A DNA stretch of 64,000 nt from Rikenellaceae bacterium. Lineage in GTDB: Bacteria; Bacteroidota; Bacteroidia; Bacteroidales; Rikenellaceae. A program made the translations under genes and the position numbers. Where the stretch lies: NCBI GenBank assembly GCA_902363575.1, contig CABJAJ010000007.1:62001-126000 (forward strand), read 5' to 3'. The notes under the pieces are model-generated. The model saw only the letters and a list, made by a program, of their open reading frames with translations. It searched no databases and had not been told where the DNA came from. This document shows positions 18,132-25,833 of the stretch, in pieces; the stretch's first letter is position 1; every line of letters begins with the position of its first letter.

Positions 18132-19205
18132 ATGGCAGGCGGCCGTCCCGGTTTGCGCAAACGGATCGGACTGGGTCTGTTTGCCGATTTGTATGCCGAC
18201 AAGGTGCGGCAACACAGGTTGCGTACACTCTTCTGGGAGTGTACGCTTCGCTGTAATCTGGCCTGCCGTCATTGCGGCAGCGACTGCCGTGTCGATCCGG
18301 GGGTGAAGGATATGCCGCTGGAGGATTTCCTGCGGGTGCTGGACGAGCAGGTCACGCCCCATGTCGATCCCCGCAGCGTGCTGCTTATCTTTTCGGGAGG
18401 CGAGGTGCTCGTGCGGCCCGATCTGGAGGTCGCGGGGGCCGAAGTGACCCGCCGGGGCTATCCGTGGGGTATGGTGACCAACGGCATGGCCCTCGACGAC
18501 GCGAGGCTGCGCAGCCTGATGGATGCCGGCCTGCGCTCGGTGTCGGTGAGTTTCGACGGCTTCGAGCAGGAACATAACTACATCCGCCGCAATCCCCGCA
18601 GTTTCGACCGCGCTTTGGAGGCCATCCGGCGTATCGTGCGCCAGCCCGGCCTCGCCTACGACGTCATCACCTGCGTCACGGGGCAGATGGTGCCCCGGCT
18701 CGAGGAGTTCAAAGAGCTGCTCATCGCCGAAGGCGTGGGGTGGTGGAGGCTCTTCACGATCTTTCCGGTGGGCCGGGCCCGAGACGACGACTCCCTGCGG
18801 CTGACCGACGAGCAGTTCCGCGAGGTGCTCGAATTCATCCGACGGACGCGCCGCGAGGGGCGGATCGACGTGAGCTATGCCTGCGAAGGTTTCCTGGGGC
18901 AGTACGAAGGCGAGGTGCGCGACGATTTTTACCAGTGTGCGGCCGGGGTTTCGGTGGCTTCGATCCGGGTGGACGGGGCCATTTCGGGCTGCACGTCGAT
19001 CCGCTCGAATTTCCACCAGGGCAACATCTACCGCGACGATTTCTGGGAGGTTTGGCAAAACCGCTTCCAGCCTTTCCGCGACCGCTCCTGGGCCCGCACG
19101 GGTGCGTGCGCCACCTGCGATATGTTCCGTTATTGCCAGGGCGGAGGGATGCACCTGCACGACGACGACGGTGCATTGCTCTACTGCCATTATCATCGGC
19201 TCTGA
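18132..19205 (+). CDS. radical SAM/SPASM enzyme of the rSAM/lipoprotein system
   Basis: A 357-residue cytoplasmic iron-sulfur enzyme. The CX3CX2C cluster motif is C41-NLA-C45-RH-C48, preceded by another Cys at 37. SAM-binding follows as IFSGGEVLVRPDL and VTNGMALDD. The C-terminal SPASM domain has cysteines in FYQCAAG, AISGCTS, GACATCDMFRYCQGG and LLYCHYH, expected to hold extra clusters. Starting RKRIGLGLFADLYADKVRQHRLRTLFWECTLRCNLAC, it fits the family I recall as 'radical SAM enzyme, rSAM/lipoprotein system'. SPASM enzymes usually modify peptides, and the adjacent lipoprotein is the obvious candidate. The ATG at 18132 is one base from the lipoprotein stop. The chemistry is unknown. Confidence 0.9.
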   Translation: MAGGRPGLRKRIGLGLFADLYADKVRQHRLRTLFWECTLRCNLACRHCGSDCRVDPGVKDMPLEDFLRVLDEQVTPHVDPRSVLLIFSGGEVLVRPDLEVAGAEVTRRGYPWGMVTNGMALDDARLRSLMDAGLRSVSVSFDGFEQEHNYIRRNPRSFDRALEAIRRIVRQPGLAYDVITCVTGQMVPRLEEFKELLIAEGVGWWRLFTIFPVGRARDDDSLRLTDEQFREVLEFIRRTRREGRIDVSYACEGFLGQYEGEVRDDFYQCAAGVSVASIRVDGAISGCTSIRSNFHQGNIYRDDFWEVWQNRFQPFRDRSWARTGACATCDMFRYCQGGGMHLHDDDGALLYCHYHRL

Positions 19206-19218
19206 CGTCTTCCTCTTA

Positions 19219-19246
19219 TTTATTCCGGGATCTTTATTCCGGGATC
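19219..19246. repeat. tandem 14-base repeat, two copies
   Basis: TTTATTCCGGGATC occurs twice head to tail, between the convergent radical SAM and xusC-like genes. Too short to assign a role. Confidence 0.6.
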
Positions 19247-19331
19247 GCGCTCGCATCGATCGTCCGGGGGCATCGGAATTTACCGCTCTTTCCTGCATAT
19301 TTCGTGCGGTCGTCTTGTCCGGCGGCAGCGC

Positions 19332-20564
19332 CTATTGCCGTTTTCCTGCCCGGGCTCTTTTCCACTTGCCGTATTTCCTCCGCATCCACAGGTAATACCC
19401 GGTCATGGGCAGCGTGGCCCCCAGCATGGCGGCGGCAAAGGCGAGAATCCGGGTGAACAGGCCGCCCCAGCTCCCGACGTGCACCGAGTAGATCCAGCCG
19501 CGGAGTTTGCCGTCGCGGTCGGCGTCCCGATAGGGCATCGCTTCGGTAATTTCGCCGGTGCGGGGATCGAACCGGTAGCGGTCGGCGGCACGCCGGTTTC
19601 CCGGGCGGTCGAAAGAAACGCTGGCCGTGCAGTCGCCCAGGGTGATCTTCCGGTAGGCAGGATTGCCAGACGCCAGTGTTTCGTACACCTGCTGCCAGTG
19701 GGCGAAAGACGCAATCCCTTTGTCCCGTGACAATCCTTTCGGGGTTTGTCTGTCCGCATCCGCCCTCCGCAGGGGCAGATCCCTGTCCGGGGAAAGGGTG
19801 CGGTCTCCGTGCTGACCGCCATTTGTCCGGACAGAGGGCGCAGCCACCGGCCCGTACCTGCTCTCCTGATGCGATTCCGCGCCGAACAGCTTGTAGAATC
19901 CGGTCCGGTACCACGAAAATGACCAGGTAAGCCCGGTCAGGGCCATAGCGAGCAGAAACACAAGGGCGTACATGCCTCCTGCGACATGGAGGTCGTGCCA
20001 GAACTTTTTCCAACCTTTCCTGACGTCGATTTTCAAGGTATGTCGTAGTGTCTTGCGGGTACGGGGCCACCAGACGGCGATTCCCGAAACCAGCACGATT
20101 GCGAATGCCAGCGTGCTGACGCCTACGACCAGCTTACCGACGAAGAGGCCTCCTTCCGGGCGCATGTTGTCCGACAGCCAGCGGTGCAGGCGGAACATGC
20201 AGGCGAAGAAGGGCGCCCGCTCGCTGCGTCCTTTGATCGCTCCCGTGTAGGGGTCTGCGAACAGGCTTGCCCGTCGGGGTCGGGAGAGCGAGACCTCACA
20301 GGTTCGCCGGGGGTCGGCATAGATCGTAACGCCCGTGATGGCGACGCTGTCGGGGAGTGCTGCCGCGACCTGCGCTGCCAGCGTACCGACGGGCAGTCGC
20401 TCCGTCGCGGTTCGTTCCACGCGGTAGAGGTCGCGCCGTGTGAGCTGCATGACCTCGTTTTCAAAAACGAGCATGGCACCCGAGAAGCAGATCACGGTGA
20501 TAACGAGGCCGAACGGAAGGGAGAGCCAGAGGTGGATTTTGCGGAAAAAACGGTTCATGGTCAT
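19332..20564 (-). CDS. xusC: PepSY-domain inner-membrane protein, XusC-like
   Basis: A 410-residue inner-membrane protein of the PepSY_TM type, which reduce or process ferric-siderophore iron at the inner membrane. Hydrophobic helices are at about residues 12-34 (LSLPFGLVITVICFSGAMLVF), 147-165, 195-215 and 370-392. It has paired histidines (RKIHLWLSL, FRLHRWLSD, FWHDLHVAGG, YSVHVGSWGG) typical of the haem- or iron-handling family. A variable polar loop at about 230-275 is divergent. It is the last gene of a TonB receptor, DUF4374 lipoprotein, PepSY operon, the same content as xusABC of Bacteroides thetaiotaomicron. Substrate specificity is not certain. Confidence 0.85.
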   Translation of the reverse strand: MTMNRFFRKIHLWLSLPFGLVITVICFSGAMLVFENEVMQLTRRDLYRVERTATERLPVGTLAAQVAAALPDSVAITGVTIYADPRRTCEVSLSRPRRASLFADPYTGAIKGRSERAPFFACMFRLHRWLSDNMRPEGGLFVGKLVVGVSTLAFAIVLVSGIAVWWPRTRKTLRHTLKIDVRKGWKKFWHDLHVAGGMYALVFLLAMALTGLTWSFSWYRTGFYKLFGAESHQESRYGPVAAPSVRTNGGQHGDRTLSPDRDLPLRRADADRQTPKGLSRDKGIASFAHWQQVYETLASGNPAYRKITLGDCTASVSFDRPGNRRAADRYRFDPRTGEITEAMPYRDADRDGKLRGWIYSVHVGSWGGLFTRILAFAAAMLGATLPMTGYYLWMRRKYGKWKRARAGKRQ

Positions 20565-20633
20565 ACCAAAACGGTTTGGTGACGAGTCGGAAACGCAGAT
20601 TGCGTGCCGCTCGAAGGGATGCTTGTCCGATGG

Positions 20634-22007
20634 TTATTCGACGGATTTTAGTTTGCCCACGGCGCTCACCGACCCGGCGTTCACGGTCAGGCCTCTGGTG
20701 GCGACAGCGGTTGACGGGTCGATCCGGTAGATGGCTGGCTGGCTGCCGTCGGTGGTCACCACTCCGATATAGGCCGCGCCGCTCTCATTGTAGGGATAAC
20801 TGCCGAACGAGGAGATGACATCCGGATCGGGAAGGCCGGTGACGTACTTGAATGTTTTGCTCTCGCCCCGGAAAACAGCCATCTTCGTCGCTCCCTTGCC
20901 GCGTGCATTCAGCCCCTGGTTATACATCTGGAGCAGAAAATAGTCGTCCGTAATGTGCCAGCAGCGGAAAAGGGGCTGGCCGCCCGATGCCGCCTCGATG
21001 TCGAAATGGTAGGCCGCATCGAATTCGGCGGCTCCGGCCCTGATGCGTGCTACGCCGGAGGGCAGTTTGGTTTGCTGGCGTTCGTCGCTCTGAATTTTGG
21101 CATAGCTCGGGGAAAAGACGTACACGTCGCCGTTGTCGGCCGCCCAAATGGTCTGGTAGTATTGCGAACGATTGCGGCCGCAGGCGTAGCTGATCCGGTC
21201 GCTTCGGACCAGCGTGGGATTGGTGAACGTATCGTCGGGGTAGATGGCCACCCACGCCTCGTCGGGATATTGCGTCCCTTGCAGCTCGCCTTTTTCATAT
21301 GCGCCGCTGCCGCTGCCTCCATCCTCGGTCTTGACCAGGTCGGGGTATTTCACGTATTTGCCGTTTTCGGCTTTCACGCCGTATTTGCTCAGGCCCATCG
21401 GAATGACTGCCGTGTAGAGTTTGCCGTTGGCCTCGAGGATGCCCGCAAAGGTGACGTACTCGCCGTTGCCCAGGAAATTTTCGCCTCCTCCCGCAACCGT
21501 CGCCGATCGCGTGGTTTCGTTCTGCACATGCAGGTAGTTCAGCCCGAGCCCTTTGGCGATGTTTCCCTCTGCGTCCTGCGTGTCCGTGTCAACGGACGAG
21601 CAGGTGATGATGTATTCTCCGAAAATTCCATAGGTCGTAAAGCGGGTGATGTTGTACTCTTTCGGACGGGCGACCATGTTGCCGTTCGGGTCTATACGGT
21701 AGGAGGTCGTTACGCCCTGGCTGCCCTGGTTGTATTGCAGGCGGTAGAGGTATTGGTTGCCGTAGAAGAGCCATGCCGTGCCGGTGGCTGTTTCCAGCCC
21801 GTTGTGCTGCGCGGTCACGCTGCCGTTCTCCAGGGATTCTGCCGTCAGCAGGTAATTGGCTTCGCCCGCGGCGGCCGAGATTACGTAGCTCTCGTCAGAC
21901 GGCTTGACGGGAGGGGTCGGGACGGGGGTTTCGCTGTTGTCGCATGCGGCGAGCAGGGTGCATGCCGCGAGGGCCGTGAGGCCCGTGTTCCATCTCTGTT
22001 TTTTCAT
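20634..22007 (-). CDS. xusB: DUF4374 surface lipoprotein, XusB-like siderophore binder
   Basis: A 457-residue lipoprotein with lipobox LLAAC at Cys22, followed by an acidic/proline linker ([17 protein letters not shown]). The body has the beta-propeller-like repeats of DUF4374 ([54 protein letters not shown]). In B. thetaiotaomicron the DUF4374 protein XusB is a surface-exposed lipoprotein that binds enterobactin-type siderophores from other bacteria. Position between the TonB receptor gene and the PepSY gene is the same. I chose the ATG at 22007; the longer frame upstream overlaps the receptor gene. Confidence 0.87.
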   Translation of the reverse strand: MKKQRWNTGLTALAACTLLAACDNSETPVPTPPVKPSDESYVISAAAGEANYLLTAESLENGSVTAQHNGLETATGTAWLFYGNQYLYRLQYNQGSQGVTTSYRIDPNGNMVARPKEYNITRFTTYGIFGEYIITCSSVDTDTQDAEGNIAKGLGLNYLHVQNETTRSATVAGGGENFLGNGEYVTFAGILEANGKLYTAVIPMGLSKYGVKAENGKYVKYPDLVKTEDGGSGSGAYEKGELQGTQYPDEAWVAIYPDDTFTNPTLVRSDRISYACGRNRSQYYQTIWAADNGDVYVFSPSYAKIQSDERQQTKLPSGVARIRAGAAEFDAAYHFDIEAASGGQPLFRCWHITDDYFLLQMYNQGLNARGKGATKMAVFRGESKTFKYVTGLPDPDVISSFGSYPYNESGAAYIGVVTTDGSQPAIYRIDPSTAVATRGLTVNAGSVSAVGKLKSVE

Positions 22008-22033
22008 GGTGTATCGGTTTGATCTGATTGATG

Positions 22034-24484
22034 TCATTTCCGGTGTCTGCGGTGCCCCGCATGGTTGCGGGGCCCGTTCTCCCCGAGCCGGATGCGTATT
22101 TTGCCGTAGAATGCGCGTCCCGCTTTCTGGAGGCTGAAGTTGTCGTAGAGCTTCTCGTCGGTCAGGTTGCGGCATTCGAGCGAAAAGTTGTATTTGCCCT
22201 GAAAGATGCTGTACGTAAGACTCAGATTGTGGGCGAACTGTGTAGGCACCCGTTCCTTCGAGGAGGCCGATCCGAGCTTTTCGGAATAGAGCGGAAAACT
22301 GTGCATATAAAAGTTGTCGTAGGTCAGCGAGAGCCGGCTCCTGCTGCCCAGCGGATTTTGCCAGTGGAGTGTCAGGTCGGAATTGGCGAACAGGTAAGGC
22401 TGGTTCGGAATACGTCCTCCGTAGGTCAGGCTCTCCTGGCTGGTGCCTCCGGCCACCGTTTTCACGTTGTCGCGCACATCCATGCGAGTCAAGCTGCCGC
22501 CAACGCTCAGCCAGCCCGAGTAGGTGTAACGGGCCGACAGGCTGTACCCTTTGGTTTTGACGCGCCCGTGGTTTTCATAGGAGGCGTAGGTTTTGTTGCC
22601 GCTGTAGTTGCCGATGCGACGCTGGATGTAATCCGTCGTATGGCGATAGATCAATCCCGCTTCGGCGTAAATGCCGTGCATGCCCGACTGCCGGTCGAAG
22701 CTGATGTTCAGGTTGAGGTTGTCGCTTTTCTCGGGTTTCAGCCCGATTTTCCCCAACTCCAGGTCTTCGTCGCCGAACAGCTCCTCGTTGGTCGGAAGGC
22801 GGAAAGCCCTTTCGTAGGAGAGTTTGACCTGTATTCCGCGCAGCAGGAAACAGGTGCCCGCCGCGCCGTATCCTACGGCGCTCACGCTGCCGTGCGTGCG
22901 GACGTAATTGTCCGTGCCGCTGTCGGAGGCCGATACGGGACCGGCGTTGAATTGGTTGTAGTACTTGCCGAACAGCGAGAGGTTCCAACGCTTGGAGGGC
23001 ATCATCTGCCAGGAGAGTCCCGTGATGTTTTTACGTGTCTGCTTGGCGATGGCGTCGGCGCCCGAACTGTTGCCCGATGATCCGGGTGTCGAGGTGTTCT
23101 CACGCCGGAAAGCACTGAATACGTGGTTGAGCATCACCGTATGCCACCTGCCGATGCGGTAGCGTAGCGTAAAGGTCGCATTCCAATTGCTGTTGTGCGA
23201 GCGCGTATCCTGATACGACTGCTCGCCGAGCCGGCCGTCCTGGTATTTCCGCTGCCCGAGCCAGTTGTAACGGTAGGCGGAGGTATCGACATTGCGGGCC
23301 GAATTGTCGTTGTAATTGACCGTAAAAGTGACGTCGAGTCCCCTTGTCAGGAAATTCCGTTTCCCGAATTCCAGGGAGGGCATGAGCGAATTGCCCTCAC
23401 GGTGTTTCTTTCCGAAGACGACTTTCTGGATGACCCCGTTCTGTATCTCCTTGTACATATGCGAGTAGGTGAAGCTAAGTACCAGGCGGTCGGCCCATTT
23501 CCTGTCCACCAGCCCCGCTTTGGCGATCACGGCTTCATTGTGGTAGGTGTCGTTGAACCGTCTGACGCGCTCGACCAGCGAGGCGTCGAGGCTGGTGCTT
23601 CCGTCCTCGAGGAAGTGTTCGACGGGGGTGTCCACATAGTAGCAATTGTCCGAATAATTTTGGAACGCGTTGATCTCGAACATTACGCCCCGACGCGAGG
23701 TTTGGCCGAAGTTGATCTGCGATTTGTGCGTGTTGAAGGAACCGTAGGAATAGGAAGCGTCGAGAAACCATCCTCTGCGGTGTTTGTTGGTCACGATATT
23801 GATGGCTCCGCCCAAAGCGTCGGACCCGAAACCGACGGGAACCACGCCTTTGTAAACTTCGATCCGTTCTGCGAAGTTTACCGGAATATTGTTCAGCCCG
23901 AATGAATTTCCGACGCCTTCCTGCGGGATCCCGTCGATGAAAATTTTGATGTGTTTGCCGCTGAAGCCGTCCATAAGCAGTTGCATGTCCGACCCCACGC
24001 CACCCGATTCGCGCAGTTTGAGACCGGGTGCGCCGGCGAGCGCCTCGCTCAGGTTTTTGGTCGAGTTTTGCAGCTCCTGCGTGCCGATGGCTACGGCGTT
24101 GAACGACGATTTGTTCACGCGCCCCACGCCGCTGCCCAGCACGACCACTTCTTCCATTTCTGTCGTTTTCGGTGTGAGAGCGAGGGAAATTTTCGTCCGA
24201 CTCCCGGGAGTGAGGCGGACCGGTTTTTCGATGCGTTCGTAGCCGATGGCGCTCACCACCAGCGAATAGTCGCCGGCCGGCGCTTTGAAGCCGTAGAGAC
24301 CGCTCGTATCGGTGGAAGCACCGTAACGGGTCTCTTTGAGGAAAACCGTCGCATAGGGGATGGCCCCGTTGTTTTCCGCCGAGACAATCTCACCGCTTAC
24401 AAACCCGTCGCCCTGAGCGGATACCAGGGCGGGGACGAACGGCAGGAAGAAGATAACGAATATTCGGAGCACGGATACTTTCAT
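22034..24484 (-). CDS. xusA: TonB-dependent outer-membrane receptor, XusA-like
   Basis: An 816-residue receptor for ferric siderophores or a related iron chelate. After the signal peptide (ending LVSAQ), a carboxypeptidase-like regulatory domain spans about residues 22-105 ([19 protein letters not shown]). The plug domain then begins with the TonB-box-like EEVVVLGSG and includes [24 protein letters not shown] and [16 protein letters not shown]. The rest is a 22-strand barrel, ending with the aromatic strand [25 protein letters not shown]. Ending without a terminal Phe is acceptable for this group. It is the first gene of the operon; I chose the ATG at 24484. No clear -7 box was found upstream. 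Confidence 0.93.
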   Translation of the reverse strand: MKVSVLRIFVIFFLPFVPALVSAQGDGFVSGEIVSAENNGAIPYATVFLKETRYGASTDTSGLYGFKAPAGDYSLVVSAIGYERIEKPVRLTPGSRTKISLALTPKTTEMEEVVVLGSGVGRVNKSSFNAVAIGTQELQNSTKNLSEALAGAPGLKLRESGGVGSDMQLLMDGFSGKHIKIFIDGIPQEGVGNSFGLNNIPVNFAERIEVYKGVVPVGFGSDALGGAINIVTNKHRRGWFLDASYSYGSFNTHKSQINFGQTSRRGVMFEINAFQNYSDNCYYVDTPVEHFLEDGSTSLDASLVERVRRFNDTYHNEAVIAKAGLVDRKWADRLVLSFTYSHMYKEIQNGVIQKVVFGKKHREGNSLMPSLEFGKRNFLTRGLDVTFTVNYNDNSARNVDTSAYRYNWLGQRKYQDGRLGEQSYQDTRSHNSNWNATFTLRYRIGRWHTVMLNHVFSAFRRENTSTPGSSGNSSGADAIAKQTRKNITGLSWQMMPSKRWNLSLFGKYYNQFNAGPVSASDSGTDNYVRTHGSVSAVGYGAAGTCFLLRGIQVKLSYERAFRLPTNEELFGDEDLELGKIGLKPEKSDNLNLNISFDRQSGMHGIYAEAGLIYRHTTDYIQRRIGNYSGNKTYASYENHGRVKTKGYSLSARYTYSGWLSVGGSLTRMDVRDNVKTVAGGTSQESLTYGGRIPNQPYLFANSDLTLHWQNPLGSRSRLSLTYDNFYMHSFPLYSEKLGSASSKERVPTQFAHNLSLTYSIFQGKYNFSLECRNLTDEKLYDNFSLQKAGRAFYGKIRIRLGENGPRNHAGHRRHRK

Positions 24485-24767
24485 TGCGGGACGGTTTGCC
24501 GGGTTCATAAAATCGTTGCAAACGTCGTCGTTTCCGGCCGGCGCATCAATCCTGTTTATCGGTTAAATATTTTTCATGCAATCCCGTTTTGTAGTTATTA
24601 CGCCGGATGTGATTGGCTACCGTTGCCTGACGGCCGGTAGCCGCTGGACAGTCGGACTGAACTTTCAAAATATCGTTTGAATTTTCATTTTCAATAATAT
24701 TGTATTACCTTTTCACCACCGAAACGGAAGTTGACCCAAACAGCGTTTTTCAAATTTACTGGAACCG

Positions 24768-25118
24768 ATGATGAAACAACTGATCGCATGTTGCGGATTG
24801 GATTGCGAGACGTGCGACGCCCGCATAGCCACCATCAACGACGACGATGTGCTGAGAGAAAAGACCGCCCGAGCGTGGAGCGCACTGAACAATGCCCCCG
24901 AAATTACGGCCGAGACCATAAACTGCATGGGATGCCGTGCGCAGGGGGTTAAATACGCATATTGCAGCACTTATTGCGAAATCCGCAAATGTGTCCGTGC
25001 AAAAGGGCTGGGCACCTGCGGCGAATGTGTGGATTTGGAGCATTGCCCGATTGTCGGGGCGATATTCCTGCACAATCCGCAGGCAAGGGAGAATCTTTCC
25101 TCTTCGGCAGAGGACTGA
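24768..25118 (+). CDS. DUF3795 cysteine-rich protein
   Basis: A 116-residue small cytoplasmic protein with many cysteines: ACCGLDCETCDAR at the N-terminus, then NCMGCRAQG, YCSTYCEIRKCV, GTCGECVDLEHC. This spacing is the DUF3795 signature, likely a zinc- or iron-sulfur-binding fold. Function is unknown. Start at 24768 (tandem ATG ATG). It stands alone between the xus operon (divergent) and the tRNA genes; the stretch 25119-25407 shows nothing further. Confidence 0.9.
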   Translation: MMKQLIACCGLDCETCDARIATINDDDVLREKTARAWSALNNAPEITAETINCMGCRAQGVKYAYCSTYCEIRKCVRAKGLGTCGECVDLEHCPIVGAIFLHNPQARENLSSSAED

Positions 25119-25407
25119 TTTCGGATAGACGGTATGCGGTTTTCTTGCGGGGAGGGGTGTGCCTGAAACGTACGCCGCTTCAACCGGTCTGTTGTGCGCG
25201 GATGCCGTTTGATTAGGCCTTTCGACATCGGAAAGAATTCCAATTCATGCGATGATTGTCTCCGGATTGCGAAATAATTCCCTTGCTTTATTTACAGAGG
25301 AGGCTTTATACGCGATGGTGAAATCAGGTGCGCACTCTTTTCCGACTTGCAGACGGCAGACGGTGCGGCCGAAAGTTTAGCGGAAAAACGAAATTTGCGT
25401 CCTAAAG

Positions 25408-25439
25408 TTTGGGATAAACAAAAAAACGCGTTATATTTG
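25408..25439 (+). promoter_or_regulatory. promoter of the tRNA-Pro pair
   Basis: TTTG at 25408-25411 and TATATTTG at 25432-25439, separated by 20 bases, match the Bacteroidetes sigma consensus on both boxes. It lies 85 bases before the first tRNA. Confidence 0.8.
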
Positions 25440-25523
25440 CACTCCGAAATCGTAAGATTTCCTCAATCGCGGTTCAGGATATTAGCCGACCGGAACACAA
25501 GGCATGAGCCGGATTGAGAACGA

Positions 25524-25598
25524 CGGGGTGTAGCGCAGTCCGGTTAGCGCACCTGCTTTGGGAGCAGGGGGTCACAGGTTCGAATCCTGTTACCCCGA
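25524..25598 (+). tRNA. tRNA-Pro (TGG anticodon)
   Basis: The acceptor arm CGGGGTG pairs with TACCCCG followed by discriminator A. The anticodon stem CCTGC/GCAGG closes the loop TTTGGGA, whose anticodon is TGG. The T arm has GGTTCGAATCC. CCA is not encoded. Confidence 0.96.
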
Positions 25599-25621
25599 CT
25601 TCGCCGGAAAAACAGACAGTT

Positions 25622-25696
25622 CGGGGTGTAGCGCAGTCCGGTTAGCGCGCCAGCTTCGGGAGTTGGAGGTCGCTGGTTCGAATCCAGTCTCCCCGA
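25622..25696 (+). tRNA. tRNA-Pro (CGG anticodon)
   Basis: A second cloverleaf 23 bases after the first. The anticodon stem CCAGC/GTTGG closes TTCGGGA, giving CGG. The T arm GGTTCGAATCC is intact. The acceptor arm has one T-T mismatch at pair 6, where the first copy has T-A. The two copies share the 5' half and probably arose by duplication. Confidence 0.94.
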
Positions 25697-25703
25697 CAAA
25701 ATC

Positions 25704-25734
25704 AGACCCATGCCATCGGCATGGGTCTTTTTTT
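25704..25734 (+). terminator. terminator of the tRNA-Pro operon
   Basis: An 11-base-pair stem AGACCCATGCC with its complement and a three-base loop, followed by a T-run, eight bases after the second tRNA. Confidence 0.92.
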
Positions 25735-25833
25735 GTGTATTCTGCTGGATGGGCGTGTCGGAGCGGTTCTTTCCCGTCCGGGCTTCGCAGCGGGCTGTGC
25801 GGGAAACGATAAGGCGTCGATGGGATCGACCGG

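Noticed and set aside
17886..19298. 470-codon minus-strand open frame over the radical SAM pair
   Set aside because: Its translation has no motifs, while the plus strand carries the CX3CX2C enzyme.
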